Translations under genes and position numbers: made by a program
Notes under the pieces: generated by a model
The model's input: only the letters and a program-made list of their open reading frames with translations
Told to the model about the DNA's origin: nothing
The model's database searches: none
Origin: Paracoccaceae bacterium
GTDB taxonomy: Bacteria; Pseudomonadota; Alphaproteobacteria; Rhodobacterales; Rhodobacteraceae
Reading direction: 5' to 3'
Assembly: GCA_902512685.1 (NCBI GenBank)
Contig: CABXKH010000008.1
Coordinates: forward strand, 1-48,658
Length of the DNA: 48,658 nucleotides
Shown here: positions 35,815 through 44,709 of the stretch, piece after piece
How positions within the stretch are numbered: position 1 is the first letter of the stretch
How the letters are laid out: each line of letters opens with the position of its first letter

Positions 35815-37026
35815 TTAGCTTGGGCTCATTCCCCGCAGTTTTTCCGAGCGTCGCCGCAGCAATTCCAAGGTTGTCAGCAGCACGATAGACAGCGCCACCA
35901 AAATTGTTGCCACCGCAAGGATCGTTGGACTAATTTGCTCGCGCAAGCCTGTAAACATCTGCCAAGGAAGTGTTTTCTGACTTGCAGATCCGACAAACAT
36001 TATCACCACGACCTCATCAAACGATGTGATAAAGGCAAATAGGCCACCTGATATAACGCCGGGTAAAATGAGCGGCATTTGAACCCGGAAAAATGTGGTG
36101 ACGGGGTTGGCCCCCATATTGGCCGCCGCGCGGGTCAGTGAGTTGTCAAATCCCACCAAGGTTGCGGTAACTGTGATAATCACAAAGGGGATACCCAGAA
36201 CAGCATGGGCCAGAACAACTTTCATGTATCCCACAAGGTTCTTATCCAGACCGAGCTGATATTCCAGAAACTTGCCCAGTCCGGCGTAAAAGAAAAACAT
36301 GCCGGTTGCCGAAATAATCAACGGAACAATCATGGGCGAAATGAGAATCGCCATAATCGCTCGTTTGAACGGCACATGGCTTTGGCTTAGGCCAATCGCT
36401 GCAAGCGTGCCCAGTGATACCGAAACCAAGGTCGCAATTGGGGCAATAATCAATGAATTCTTAAACGACCGCTGCCATTCATTATTGGTGAAGAAGTCGT
36501 TATAGTGCTTCAGTGAATAGCCCGCAGGGTCAAAGCGCAGCATCTCTGGTGTGAATGTAAAGAAATCCTGTGCGTTAAAGGACAGCGGCATCACAACGAT
36601 AATCGGAATGATTAAAAAGGCGAAAATAAGCCCGCAGATAATTCTAAACGTAAAGTGCCACAGCACCTGACCGGGGGTCAGGTAAGGATGAAGGCGCGCC
36701 CGGTATCGCCCTTCGTACAGCCAAAATATGAACCAGCCCAAGAACCAGCCCCATAGCGCGCCAGTTAAACCCCCGACCAGACCAAAGAAATATAGACCGG
36801 CTATTAACGTGGCAGCAATTAGCCCATAGCGCGCGGTTCTTTCTTCTGGGATCACCGACGTTCCAAGGTAGGCCACGGCCGAGGTTATTGCAGCCCCTGC
36901 AATTAGCCCAAGTGGAGCGTTGCCCATGGACATTCCCATCAGCACACCCAGCAGTGCGCCCAGCAGGGCCGTGACAGATAAAACAAACGATAATGGTTTG
37001 CGCGAAATCACAGTAAGTGCAGCCAT
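35815..37026 (-). CDS. Polyamine-type ABC transporter permease (PotC-like) with extra N-terminal membrane region
   Basis: 403 residues from the ATG at 37026, which follows a strong GGGAGGGTGAGG ribosome site; the upstream permease ends 4 bp before. The last 270 residues are a normal binding-protein-dependent permease, with the EAA-type loop RAAANMGANPVTTFFRVQMPLI that contacts the ATPase. About 120 residues precede it with three or four extra hydrophobic segments (about 12-32, 38-58, 67-103), where E. coli PotC (264 residues) begins directly. It pairs with the next permease and the ATPase at 39605 to import a polyamine or related cation. Confidence 0.92.
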   Translation of the reverse strand: MAALTVISRKPLSFVLSVTALLGALLGVLMGMSMGNAPLGLIAGAAITSAVAYLGTSVIPEERTARYGLIAATLIAGLYFFGLVGGLTGALWGWFLGWFIFWLYEGRYRARLHPYLTPGQVLWHFTFRIICGLIFAFLIIPIIVVMPLSFNAQDFFTFTPEMLRFDPAGYSLKHYNDFFTNNEWQRSFKNSLIIAPIATLVSVSLGTLAAIGLSQSHVPFKRAIMAILISPMIVPLIISATGMFFFYAGLGKFLEYQLGLDKNLVGYMKVVLAHAVLGIPFVIITVTATLVGFDNSLTRAAANMGANPVTTFFRVQMPLILPGVISGGLFAFITSFDEVVVIMFVGSASQKTLPWQMFTGLREQISPTILAVATILVALSIVLLTTLELLRRRSEKLRGMSPS

Positions 37027-37030
37027 GACC

Positions 37031-38305
37031 TCACCCTCCCAGCTTGACGTTGTCGATACCGACCATCTTATCATAGGCCCAATACAGGATCAGAACAGCA
37101 ACCAATAAGATTGTCCCTAAAGCCGCCGCGAGCCCCCAGTTCAGAGAGCGCAGAATGTGATAGGCAATCCGGTTGGAAATAAAGACACCTTTTGTACCAC
37201 CCACAATTTCCGGCGTGATGTAATATCCAATCGCCAGAATAAACACTAAGATTGATCCGGCCCCAATGCCGGGGACGGATTGCGGGAAATAAACCCGCCA
37301 AAATGCAGTCGTGTTGGTCGCGCCAAGGGATTTGGCTGCGCGAAGATAGCTGGGCGGGATTGTTTGCATTACCGAGTACATCGGAAGGATCATAAACGGC
37401 AACAGAATATGCGTCATCGCAACGATTGTGCCGGTTTCATTGTTTATCATCACCAAACGGGCGCTATCGGCCACCAAGCCTAGATTTACCAGAACATCAT
37501 TTATCACGCCTTGTTGCTGCAACATCACTTTCCACGCGGATGTGCGCACCAATAGCGAGGTCCAGAACGGCAACAGTACCAATATCATCAACAGGTTGGC
37601 ATGTCGCATAGGCAGATTGGCTAGCAACCACGCCACAGGATAGCCGAGCAATAAGCAGGATCCCATGATGGCAAGCGACATGATCAATGTGCGCCCGAAA
37701 AGCGTTAGCAAAATTTGTTTGTTTTCCGGCTGAAATTCAGGCCCAGAGGCCGTTTTGTGCATATCAATAGCATTCAAAAAATAGCCACTAGTGTAGTTCG
37801 AGCTGTGAACTTTAAGCGTTTGCCAAGTTTCAACGTTGCTCCAACCCTTGTGAATATCTATGAGTTTTTCTTTGAACGGGCCGTCCGCTTCCATGTCCCA
37901 TTTTTTAGCCTTACGCGCGGTCTTTTTGAAAAGCGATGCAATTCCGGATTGTTCATAGTTTAAACGCAGCCCGACTTTGGTGTGAATCTTTGCTTTTGCG
38001 GCTTTTTGAATATCTGATGCAAAGGCTGCATAGACAGGCTCATCTGGCAATTCACCGGTTGATGAGTCCCAGGTTTGGAGCGCGGCCACCGTTTGTGGAA
38101 GTGTTGTTGCAACGATGTCATTTTCAACGGATCGAAACAGCATAGATATGATCGGTAAAATAAAGGCGATAAAGATAAAGGCCAAAAGCGGCGCAATCAA
38201 TAAAAGAGCACGGATCTTTTGACGACGCAGCGCCCGGGCCAAACTTTGTTTAAGGGGTTTCCCGTCTGCGGAAAGCATCGGTTCGGTGTTGGTCGAAGCG
38301 CTCAT
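37031..38305 (-). CDS. Polyamine-type ABC transporter permease (PotB-like) with large periplasmic loop
   Basis: 424 residues, against about 285 for E. coli PotB. The first membrane helix is at about 33-57; then comes a hydrophilic insert of about 140 residues (58-200), which by topology should be periplasmic, then the permease core from about 200 on. The ATPase-contact loop RAAKSLGATNTTAFWRVYFPQS is intact. It starts 82 bp after the binding-protein gene, beyond a strong terminator-like hairpin. The insert may contact the binding protein. Confidence 0.92.
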   Translation of the reverse strand: MSASTNTEPMLSADGKPLKQSLARALRRQKIRALLLIAPLLAFIFIAFILPIISMLFRSVENDIVATTLPQTVAALQTWDSSTGELPDEPVYAAFASDIQKAAKAKIHTKVGLRLNYEQSGIASLFKKTARKAKKWDMEADGPFKEKLIDIHKGWSNVETWQTLKVHSSNYTSGYFLNAIDMHKTASGPEFQPENKQILLTLFGRTLIMSLAIMGSCLLLGYPVAWLLANLPMRHANLLMILVLLPFWTSLLVRTSAWKVMLQQQGVINDVLVNLGLVADSARLVMINNETGTIVAMTHILLPFMILPMYSVMQTIPPSYLRAAKSLGATNTTAFWRVYFPQSVPGIGAGSILVFILAIGYYITPEIVGGTKGVFISNRIAYHILRSLNWGLAAALGTILLVAVLILYWAYDKMVGIDNVKLGG

Positions 38306-38342
38306 GATTTGGCCGATACAGCTGTAGAGTTGAAATTAAGAA

Positions 38343-38376
38343 GAAAAAATGGGAAGGGCCAATACGGCCCTTCCCA
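38343..38376 (-). terminator. Intrinsic terminator/attenuator between binding protein and permease genes
   Basis: GGGAAGGGCC (38351-38360) pairs perfectly with GGCCCTTCCC (38366-38375) around a 5-base loop; an extra T-A pair extends it to 11 bp. On the minus strand it is followed directly by ATTTTTTC. It stands 12 bp after the binding-protein stop and 45 bp before the first permease start, so partial read-through would give far more binding protein than permease. Confidence 0.88.
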
Positions 38377-38387
38377 ATTGTACGAGC

Positions 38388-39494
38388 TTACTTAGCCAGC
38401 CATGCTTGGAACTTTGCGTCCAGGTCATCGCGGTAATCGGCCCAGAAGTCATAGTTCATCAAGAATGCACGGGACAGGTTCTCAGGTGCTGTTGGCATAT
38501 GTGGCCCCATGTCGATGCCCAAATCAGCATGCTTTCCGACCAGCGGTGCAGAGGATGCACGGGCTGGACCGTAGCTGATCCATTTTGCTTGATCCGCAAG
38601 ACGCTGAGTGTCTGTGGCAAACATGATGTAGTCAAGCGCACGTGCTTGACGCTCTGGGCTTAGACCTGCTGGGATAATCCAGCCATCCAAATCCATAACC
38701 TGACCATCCCAGATCATCGCTACAGGCTGCTTTTGCTCTTCGATCAAAGAGAAAAGACGACCGTTATAGGTGGCGCCCATGATGACTTCGCCGTCAGCCA
38801 AAAGCTGTGGAGTATCAGAACCTGAAGAAACCCAGATCACATCGTCTTTGATAGTGTCCAGTTTGGCCAGTGCGCGATCTTGACCTTCTTCTGTTTCCAG
38901 TGTGTCATAGATATCTGCTTTGGCAACGCCGTCGCAGAGCAATGCCCATTCCATTGTGTTGATCGGAACGCTGAACAGCGAACGCTTGCCAGGGTAGGCA
39001 GCTGTATCAAACACGTCACAAACAGACGTTGGCGCTGTGTCACCTACGAGGTCAGTCCGGTATCCGAAGGTTGTCGAGTACACGATTTGTGGAATAAAGC
39101 ACTCAGACACCAGCATATCGCCAAAGTCTTCTGAGGCAGGTGTTCCATCAGGTGCCGCTGCGAGCATTGTATCAGGATCGATGACCATCGCTAAGCCTTC
39201 GTCGCAAAGCTGCATCGCTGGCGCTGCTTCTACGTCTACAACATCCCAAGTGATATTGCCGGCTTCGTTCATCGCGCGCAGTTTTGCAACCGCTGTGCTT
39301 GAGCTGTCATCATTCAGGATGGTGACGCCAGTCATCTCGGAATAAGGGTCGTGGTACGCGTTCAATTGCGATTTTGAATAGGCGCCGCCCCATGACACGA
39401 TGGTCATTTCGCTAGCCATATGGCTGCCTGCGAATGCAGACCCCGCCACCAATGACAGCGCCGCGCCTGTCAAAATAGTTTTTGTCGATTTCAT
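38388..39494 (-). CDS. Periplasmic polyamine-type substrate-binding protein (PotD/PotF-like)
   Basis: 368 residues. A Sec signal peptide covers about 1-22, with cleavage after SAFA. The mature protein begins with the family pattern MTIVSWGGAYSKSQLNAYHDPYSEMTGV and continues with WDVVDVEAAPAMQLCDEGL. Four cysteines in the mature part could form disulfides. It delivers the ligand to the two permeases. The acidic and aromatic residues typical of polyamine sites are plentiful, but the exact ligand (putrescine, spermidine or another amine) cannot be read from sequence. Confidence 0.92.
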   Translation of the reverse strand: MKSTKTILTGAALSLVAGSAFAGSHMASEMTIVSWGGAYSKSQLNAYHDPYSEMTGVTILNDDSSSTAVAKLRAMNEAGNITWDVVDVEAAPAMQLCDEGLAMVIDPDTMLAAAPDGTPASEDFGDMLVSECFIPQIVYSTTFGYRTDLVGDTAPTSVCDVFDTAAYPGKRSLFSVPINTMEWALLCDGVAKADIYDTLETEEGQDRALAKLDTIKDDVIWVSSGSDTPQLLADGEVIMGATYNGRLFSLIEEQKQPVAMIWDGQVMDLDGWIIPAGLSPERQARALDYIMFATDTQRLADQAKWISYGPARASSAPLVGKHADLGIDMGPHMPTAPENLSRAFLMNYDFWADYRDDLDAKFQAWLAK

Positions 39495-39604
39495 TACAGT
39501 CTCCCATGTCGCCCGAGATTAAACTAGCTGGTCCAAGACTCGGGCTGATCTTTTGGACCCTCAGTAGATCGCACCAAATTTATTGGGCGAATTCGATTAT
39601 TGCG

Positions 39605-40744
39605 TCATGCATCCAGTGCCCGGCAATCTTCTGGCAGCCAGCCAATCTCGATTTGCTCACCGGGTTTTAGGCGCATTTGATCGGGTGCGTTACGAGTTTT
39701 AACAATAAACTCGTCATTGCCGGCCACGCGAAGACGCGTGCGGAAAATATCACCCATGTAGATGAATTCGAGCACTTCTGCTTTTAGCTTTTGTGCGTTG
39801 TCATGAATTCGATCTTTGTTGTACTCGACCCGTTCGGGCCGGATTGAAACTCTTGTTCGGTCACCTGGTTTGCTGACATTCACCGGCTTGCAGGCAATCA
39901 CTTCACCGCCGTCCAATTCAACCATTGCCAGACCGTCTTTTATCTCTTTTACGATGCCTTCCATGGTGTTGTTCTCACCGATGAATTGGGCAACAAAACT
40001 GTTTTCCGGTTCTTCATAAAGCTGATCTGGCTTTGCGAGTTGCTGAATGCGCCCATCGTCAAAAACAGCGACCCGATCCGACATGGTCAACGCCTCTGTT
40101 TGATCGTGGGTCACGTAAACAACTGTGATCCCTAAACGGTGTGCAAGATCAGTGATTTCAAACTGCATTTTTTCGCGCAATTGCTTATCAAGCGCGCCAA
40201 GTGGTTCATCCATCAAAACCAGTTCAGGTTCAAAAACCAAAGCCCGCGCCAGAGCGATCCTTTGCTGTTGGCCGCCCGAAAGCTGTGCCGGCCGCCGGCC
40301 GCCAAAGGCGCCCATTTCCACCATATCCAAGGCGCGCTTTACTTTTTCTTCGCGATCAGATTTGCCCATTTTGCGGACTTCCAAAGGAAAAGAAAGGTTT
40401 TCCGCAATGGTCATATGTGGAAACAGCGCATAGTTTTGAAACACCATGCCGATACCGCGTTTGTGCGGCGGTATGTTGTTTATCGACACCCCATCCAGCA
40501 AAATATCGCCGTGGGTCGCAGTTTCAAATCCCGCGAGCATCATCAGACATGTGGTTTTGCCCGACCCAGATGGCCCAAGCATGGTCAAAAATTCGCCACG
40601 AGGCATTTCAAGATTTAGGTCTTTTACGACCAGAGTTTCGCCATCATAACTTTTCTGAACCCGGTCAAATTGAACGAATGCATCCCCTGCTGTGTCTTTT
40701 GCCAATTCTGGCTCCTTGATTATTTTGGTTGGGCTGTCAGCCAT
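39605..40744 (-). CDS. potA: Polyamine-type ABC transporter ATP-binding protein (PotA-like)
   Basis: 379 residues. Walker A GPSGSGKTT is near 57-65, the Q-loop in MVFQNYALFPHMT, the ABC signature LSGGQQQR, Walker B VLMDEP and the switch histidine in VTHDQTEA. A TOBE domain follows from about 285 (VSIRPERV). It is first in the transporter transcript, 110 bp ahead of the binding-protein gene. Its symbol is by family resemblance; substrate not proven. Confidence 0.93.
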   Translation of the reverse strand: MADSPTKIIKEPELAKDTAGDAFVQFDRVQKSYDGETLVVKDLNLEMPRGEFLTMLGPSGSGKTTCLMMLAGFETATHGDILLDGVSINNIPPHKRGIGMVFQNYALFPHMTIAENLSFPLEVRKMGKSDREEKVKRALDMVEMGAFGGRRPAQLSGGQQQRIALARALVFEPELVLMDEPLGALDKQLREKMQFEITDLAHRLGITVVYVTHDQTEALTMSDRVAVFDDGRIQQLAKPDQLYEEPENSFVAQFIGENNTMEGIVKEIKDGLAMVELDGGEVIACKPVNVSKPGDRTRVSIRPERVEYNKDRIHDNAQKLKAEVLEFIYMGDIFRTRLRVAGNDEFIVKTRNAPDQMRLKPGEQIEIGWLPEDCRALDA

Positions 40745-40949
40745 TTGACGTTAATTCTAAAACCATTCACTGGTTGTAATGCAAGCATATTGCGGCACTT
40801 TAGGCCCAAATTTCACCATAACTTGCTGATTGGTCAATTGGTAGGCATTAAGCAACTTCTATATTTCCTTTAAAAGTTGGTTTTATCGGGCTGTGGCGAA
40901 TCATAGAGTATTATGAGCCGCGTTTGTCCTTTTTTATACCATTTTACAG

Positions 40950-40993
40950 AAAAAAAGCCCGATCTATCAGCGTTCAACAGAAAAACGGGCTTC
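40950..40993 (-). terminator. Intrinsic terminator of the aminotransferase gene
   Basis: AGCCCG (40956-40961) pairs with CGGGCT (40986-40991) around a 24-base loop, and on the minus strand the stem is followed by a run of T (complement of 40950-40956). It is the second hairpin after the aminotransferase stop, behind the one at 41008-41030. Confidence 0.7.
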
Positions 40994-41007
40994 TAGGGGT
41001 TATGGGT

Positions 41008-41030
41008 AAGCGGGGTTCGAGGCCCCGCTT
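41008..41030 (-). terminator. Strong hairpin abutting the aminotransferase stop codon
   Basis: AAGCGGGG (41008-41015) and CCCCGCTT (41023-41030) make a perfect 8-bp stem with a 7-base loop. The stem touches the last base of the stop codon. It lacks a T-run of its own and probably works with the terminator at 40950-40993 or protects the 3' end. Confidence 0.6.
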
Positions 41031-42424
41031 TAGGCTTCTTGCCACAACCCTTCACGGCGCACTTGTGCAGCGGTTTCATCCAGAGCAGTTTGTACGCGGG
41101 CAATCAGTTGATCAATTTCACCGGTAGAGATTATCAATGGTGGTGAGATGATCATGCGATCACCCACGTGACGCATGATGAGATGATTGGCAAAACAGCG
41201 CTCACGGCACATATATCCTATAGTGCCTGCATCTGATTTAAATCGGGCGCGGTTTGCTTTGTTCGGGCTTAGCGCAATGGATCCCATCATCCCAATGATT
41301 TTGGCCTCTCCGACCAGCGGGTGATCTGCAAGTGATTTCCATTTCTTTTCAAGGTAAGGGCCGGTGACGTCACGCACGCGTTCGACGATTTTTTCATCCT
41401 CTAAAATACGCAGATTTTCCAAGGCAACGGCGGCGGCCACCGGATGGCTTGAATATGTATAGCCATGAGTGAATTCACTGGTTGCCATCACCTCGGCAAC
41501 CGCATCGCTGACCACTGAGCCGCCGATTGGCTGATAGCCTGAGCTTAGGCCTTTGGCGATACTGATAATGTCTGGACGGATATTAAAGGTTTGGCTGCCA
41601 AACCAATTTCCGGTGCGCCCAAAGCCGCAAATGACTTCATCTGCAATAAGCAAGATTTCATATTTGTCGCAAATTCGTTGAATTTCAGGCCAATAACTAT
41701 CGGGCGGTATGATCACACCGCCAGCCCCTTGTACCGGTTCAGCAATAAATGCCGCCACGCGGTGCTCGCCCAGATCCTCGATTGCCTGTTCTAATTCACG
41801 CGCCCGGGCAAGTCCAAATTCATCCGAGCTCATATCGCCGCCCTCTGCCCACCAATGCGGTTGGTTGATATGGTGGATATCAGGAATTGGCAGGCCGCCT
41901 TGTTCATGCATCGACACCATGCCGCCCAAAGATGCACCGCCCAGTGTCGATCCGTGATAGGCATTTTTTCGGCTGATTATAATGGATTTTTCCGGCTTGC
42001 CCTGCAGCGCCCAATACTGCCGCACAAGGCGGATATTGGTGTCGTTGGCCTCTGATCCAGAGCTGCCATAAAAGACGTGGTTTAGATCGCCTGGTGCCAG
42101 TTGTGCGATGCGTTCTGACAGGTCAATCACCGGCAGATGGGTGGTCTGAAAAAAGGTGTTGTAATAGGGCAATTCACGCATCTGTTGGGCGGCCACTTCG
42201 GCCAACTCGGGCCGTCCATAGCCGATGTTGACACACCACAGACCTGCCATGGCATCCAAAATGTCCTGGCCCTCGGAATCGGTCACATAAACTCCATTGG
42301 CGCTGGTGATTACCCGTGCCCCTTTTTCGGCAAGTTCCCCCGCAGCGGTGAAAGGATGAAGATGATGCGCCGCATCACGGCGCTGAAGCTCAGCTGTTGG
42401 AAATTGATTGGGAAGATGGTTCAT
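41030..42424 (-). CDS. Class III omega-aminotransferase (putrescine/polyamine--pyruvate type)
   Basis: A PLP enzyme of 464 residues moving a terminal amino group of an amine to a 2-oxo acid, usually pyruvate. The PLP lysine is in SIAKGLSSGYQPIGG, the ring-binding aspartate in LIADEVICGFGRTG, and YGSSGSEANDTNIRLV is the phosphate-binding turn. I chose the ATG at 42424 (MNHLPNQFP), which has an AGGGG ribosome site; the longer frame from 42511 adds a tail unlike the family. It sits between the polyamine importer and a GntR gene, so it probably starts breakdown of the imported amine. Beta-alanine or taurine as donor cannot be excluded. Confidence 0.92.
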   Translation of the reverse strand: MNHLPNQFPTAELQRRDAAHHLHPFTAAGELAEKGARVITSANGVYVTDSEGQDILDAMAGLWCVNIGYGRPELAEVAAQQMRELPYYNTFFQTTHLPVIDLSERIAQLAPGDLNHVFYGSSGSEANDTNIRLVRQYWALQGKPEKSIIISRKNAYHGSTLGGASLGGMVSMHEQGGLPIPDIHHINQPHWWAEGGDMSSDEFGLARARELEQAIEDLGEHRVAAFIAEPVQGAGGVIIPPDSYWPEIQRICDKYEILLIADEVICGFGRTGNWFGSQTFNIRPDIISIAKGLSSGYQPIGGSVVSDAVAEVMATSEFTHGYTYSSHPVAAAVALENLRILEDEKIVERVRDVTGPYLEKKWKSLADHPLVGEAKIIGMMGSIALSPNKANRARFKSDAGTIGYMCRERCFANHLIMRHVGDRMIISPPLIISTGEIDQLIARVQTALDETAAQVRREGLWQEA

Positions 42425-42485
42425 TTTGCACCCCTTTTGATCTAAAAAATCACCGCATAAAACCAGATGACTGTCACCCACGCAC

Positions 42486-42500
42486 AATATGATCAAATTT
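42486..42500. promoter_or_regulatory. Candidate operator upstream of the aminotransferase gene
   Basis: The sequence here matches the 14-bp palindrome at 43300-43313 at 13 positions, centred on GATC in TATGATCAAATT. It lies 63-76 bp upstream of the aminotransferase ATG and 19 bp after the stop of the GntR gene. Shared occurrence before the oxidoreductase gene suggests that one regulator, probably the GntR protein encoded between the two sites, binds both. Confidence 0.5.
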
Positions 42501-42518
42501 TTGCTTGTCAATCAAGCC

Positions 42519-43196
42519 CTAGCTTAATGAGACCGGTGCCATCACATGCCGCACTTGCTCCATGCCTTGGATCACATCTTCACGGATGGCGCGGGCGGCC
42601 TTTTCGGCATCACCGGCGCGCATAGCCGAGAGCGTTTCTTTGTGCTGGTCAGTAAGATTTAATGTGCCAACCCGTCCGCAGACAACCCGAAGAGAAGGCC
42701 CAAAGCGCAACCATAGCCCATCGGCAATCGATACCAAAATGGGGGCTTTTGATAGCTCATAGAGCGTTTTATGAAAGCGATAGTTGCGCCGCAGATAGGC
42801 GGTAACATCCCCAATTTTTATTGCTTGATCCAGCTCTGCATCAATCTGGCAAAGATGATCGATGTCTTTTGCAGTCGCATTCTGTGTGGCCAGTAAAATA
42901 AGCTGTGGTTCAATTGCCTGACGGGCAAAAATCAATTCATTAACATTCTGTACAGACAGGTTTGGGACGCAAACGCGTCGATTTCCCTGAAAATCAAGTG
43001 CGCCCTCAGAAATTAACCGGCGGATGGCTTCGCGCACCGGGGTCATTCCGGCATCAAGTTGATCGGTCAGGCCCTGGATTGTGACCGCTTGACCGGGGGC
43101 AATTTCTCCAAACAGAACCAGATCCCGCAGCTTTCGGTACACTATCTCATGCGCTGGAAGCTTGCTTTCATTGGTCATATTAATATCGTCTTTCAT
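42519..43196 (-). CDS. GntR family regulator, FCD subfamily, probably of amine catabolism
   Basis: 225 residues. Winged helix-turn-helix at about 15-80 (LTDQLDAGMTPVREAIRRLISEG, then GNRRVCVP), FCD ligand domain from about 90, with YRFHKTLYELSKAP and DQHKETLSAMRAGD as metal/ligand-site segments. It is encoded between the aminotransferase (same strand) and the FAD oxidoreductase (opposite strand), both of which have the same palindrome in front. The start may be the ATG at 43196 or 43178; neither has a strong ribosome site. Confidence 0.92.
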   Translation of the reverse strand: MKDDINMTNESKLPAHEIVYRKLRDLVLFGEIAPGQAVTIQGLTDQLDAGMTPVREAIRRLISEGALDFQGNRRVCVPNLSVQNVNELIFARQAIEPQLILLATQNATAKDIDHLCQIDAELDQAIKIGDVTAYLRRNYRFHKTLYELSKAPILVSIADGLWLRFGPSLRVVCGRVGTLNLTDQHKETLSAMRAGDAEKAARAIREDVIQGMEQVRHVMAPVSLS

Positions 43197-43299
43197 CTGG
43201 GCACTTTCAATTAATTGGCATGTTCTAGTTTGTATTTACCTGATGTACGGTTAGTTTACCCTGCGGGTGATCACATTACCATATTGCAAAGATCAGCCA

Positions 43300-43313
43300 A
43301 ATTTGATCAAATT
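43300..43313. promoter_or_regulatory. Candidate operator, perfect palindrome AATTTGATCAAATT
   Basis: A 14-bp perfect palindrome lies in the divergent region between the GntR gene and the FAD oxidoreductase gene, 41 bp before the oxidoreductase start. A nearly identical copy lies upstream of the aminotransferase gene. A weaker relative, GTGATCACATT, is at 43267-43277. It is likely bound by the GntR protein; this is inference from placement. Confidence 0.55.
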
Positions 43314-43354
43314 AAAGAAATAGGGTCTGAGCTTTTTTGGCAAGGAAGAATATT

Positions 43355-44692
43355 GTGGTAAAGATGCAGCGCATTTATGAACCGGTGGCCTATGGGGATG
43401 ATCCGATAAAGGATTGTTTCTGGGCAACAAGTGTTCCGGCGCCGCAATATCCGCCTTTGGATGTCGATCAAAATTATGATGTTGCCATTATCGGGGCAGG
43501 CTTTACCGGATTGTCCGCAGCGTATGAGCTGTCGCAAGCTGGGGCGCGGGTCTGTGTGTTAGAGGCAGAGCATCCGCTGTTTGGCGCAACTGGTCGCAAT
43601 GGCGGGTTTTGTTGTCTTGGCGGTGCCAAGGCCCGCGATGCACAGATCGACAGGCTGGTTGGCAAGCCCGGCCGGCTTGAGTACCGGCAAAGCGAAAAGG
43701 CAGCGGTTGAGTTGGTTGCGCACCGGCTTGATGCGCTTGGGATTGATGCCGATGTGCAGCCCGGCGGCGAAACCGAACTGGCCCACCGCGCCAAGGATGC
43801 CACCGCCTTGCGCAATGAAATCCCGCGGATCAAAGAAAACTACGGCGTCACAGCAATGTTTCATGCGCAAAGCGAATTGCGCCAGCTTGGATTTGGCGGT
43901 CCCTTTTACGGCGGGCTTACAACCCCGGTGGGCTTTGGGCTTAACCCACGAAAATATGCGCTTGGACTTTTGCAGGAAGCAGAGCGTTTGGGCGCAAAAG
44001 TTTATGGTCAAAGCCCTGTTACGGGTGTGAAGCCAACGCACAAGGGCTACGCGTTACAAACGCCCAAGGCGCGTGTCCATGCAGAAAAAGTGATTATCGC
44101 AACCAATGGATATTCCAGTGATGATCTGCCCAACTGGATGCGCGCGCGCTATATCCCGGTGCAGTCTTCCGTGATTGTCACACGGCCCCTTACCAACGCA
44201 GAGCTGCAGGCCCAAGGCTATACCAGCACGCGGATCGCCGCAGACAGCCGTCAATTGCTGCATTATTTCCGGCTGCTTCCTGACAACCGGTTTCTGTTCG
44301 GCATGCGCGGGGGTCTTTTTGCAACGCCGCGCCACAGCACATTAATCGCGCAGCAAATCCGCACAAATTTTGCCGAAATGTTTCCAGCCTGGTGCAAAGT
44401 CGCAATTGAATACGACTGGTCTGGGTTGATTTGTCTGACCCGTAATCTGACCCCGTTTGTCGGCCCGATCCAACAGATGCCCGGAGTTTATGCGGGCTTT
44501 GGCTACCATGGAAATGGCGTCGCCATGGGTAGCTATGCTGGTGCGCTTCTGGCTGATCTGGCGCTGGGCGCACCGCAAAAGCGGCTTTATCCAAAGCTCT
44601 TTCAAAAGCCGCCGCGCCGATTTCCTTTGGGCCGTTATCGCCGACACCTGTTGCGGCCAATATACAGCCTGATGGAATTTCAAGACCGCTAA
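43355..44692 (+). CDS. FAD-dependent amine/amino acid oxidoreductase (DAO family, PuuB-like)
   Basis: 445 residues from the GTG at 43355, chosen because AAGGAAG lies 6 bases upstream; TTG 43337 is an alternative. The FAD-binding fold starts with VAIIGAGFTGLSAAYELSQAGARVCVLEAE, followed by GATGRNGGF, and the C-terminal FAD loop is YAGFGYHGNGVAMGSYAG. The family oxidatively deaminates amines such as gamma-glutamylputrescine or N-methyl amino acids. Next to polyamine uptake and an omega-aminotransferase, an amine derived from a polyamine is the likely substrate. No gamma-glutamylputrescine synthetase is in the window. Confidence 0.9.
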   Translation: MVKMQRIYEPVAYGDDPIKDCFWATSVPAPQYPPLDVDQNYDVAIIGAGFTGLSAAYELSQAGARVCVLEAEHPLFGATGRNGGFCCLGGAKARDAQIDRLVGKPGRLEYRQSEKAAVELVAHRLDALGIDADVQPGGETELAHRAKDATALRNEIPRIKENYGVTAMFHAQSELRQLGFGGPFYGGLTTPVGFGLNPRKYALGLLQEAERLGAKVYGQSPVTGVKPTHKGYALQTPKARVHAEKVIIATNGYSSDDLPNWMRARYIPVQSSVIVTRPLTNAELQAQGYTSTRIAADSRQLLHYFRLLPDNRFLFGMRGGLFATPRHSTLIAQQIRTNFAEMFPAWCKVAIEYDWSGLICLTRNLTPFVGPIQQMPGVYAGFGYHGNGVAMGSYAGALLADLALGAPQKRLYPKLFQKPPRRFPLGRYRRHLLRPIYSLMEFQDR

Positions 44693-44709
44693 AATTAACC
44701 GTGTGGGGT

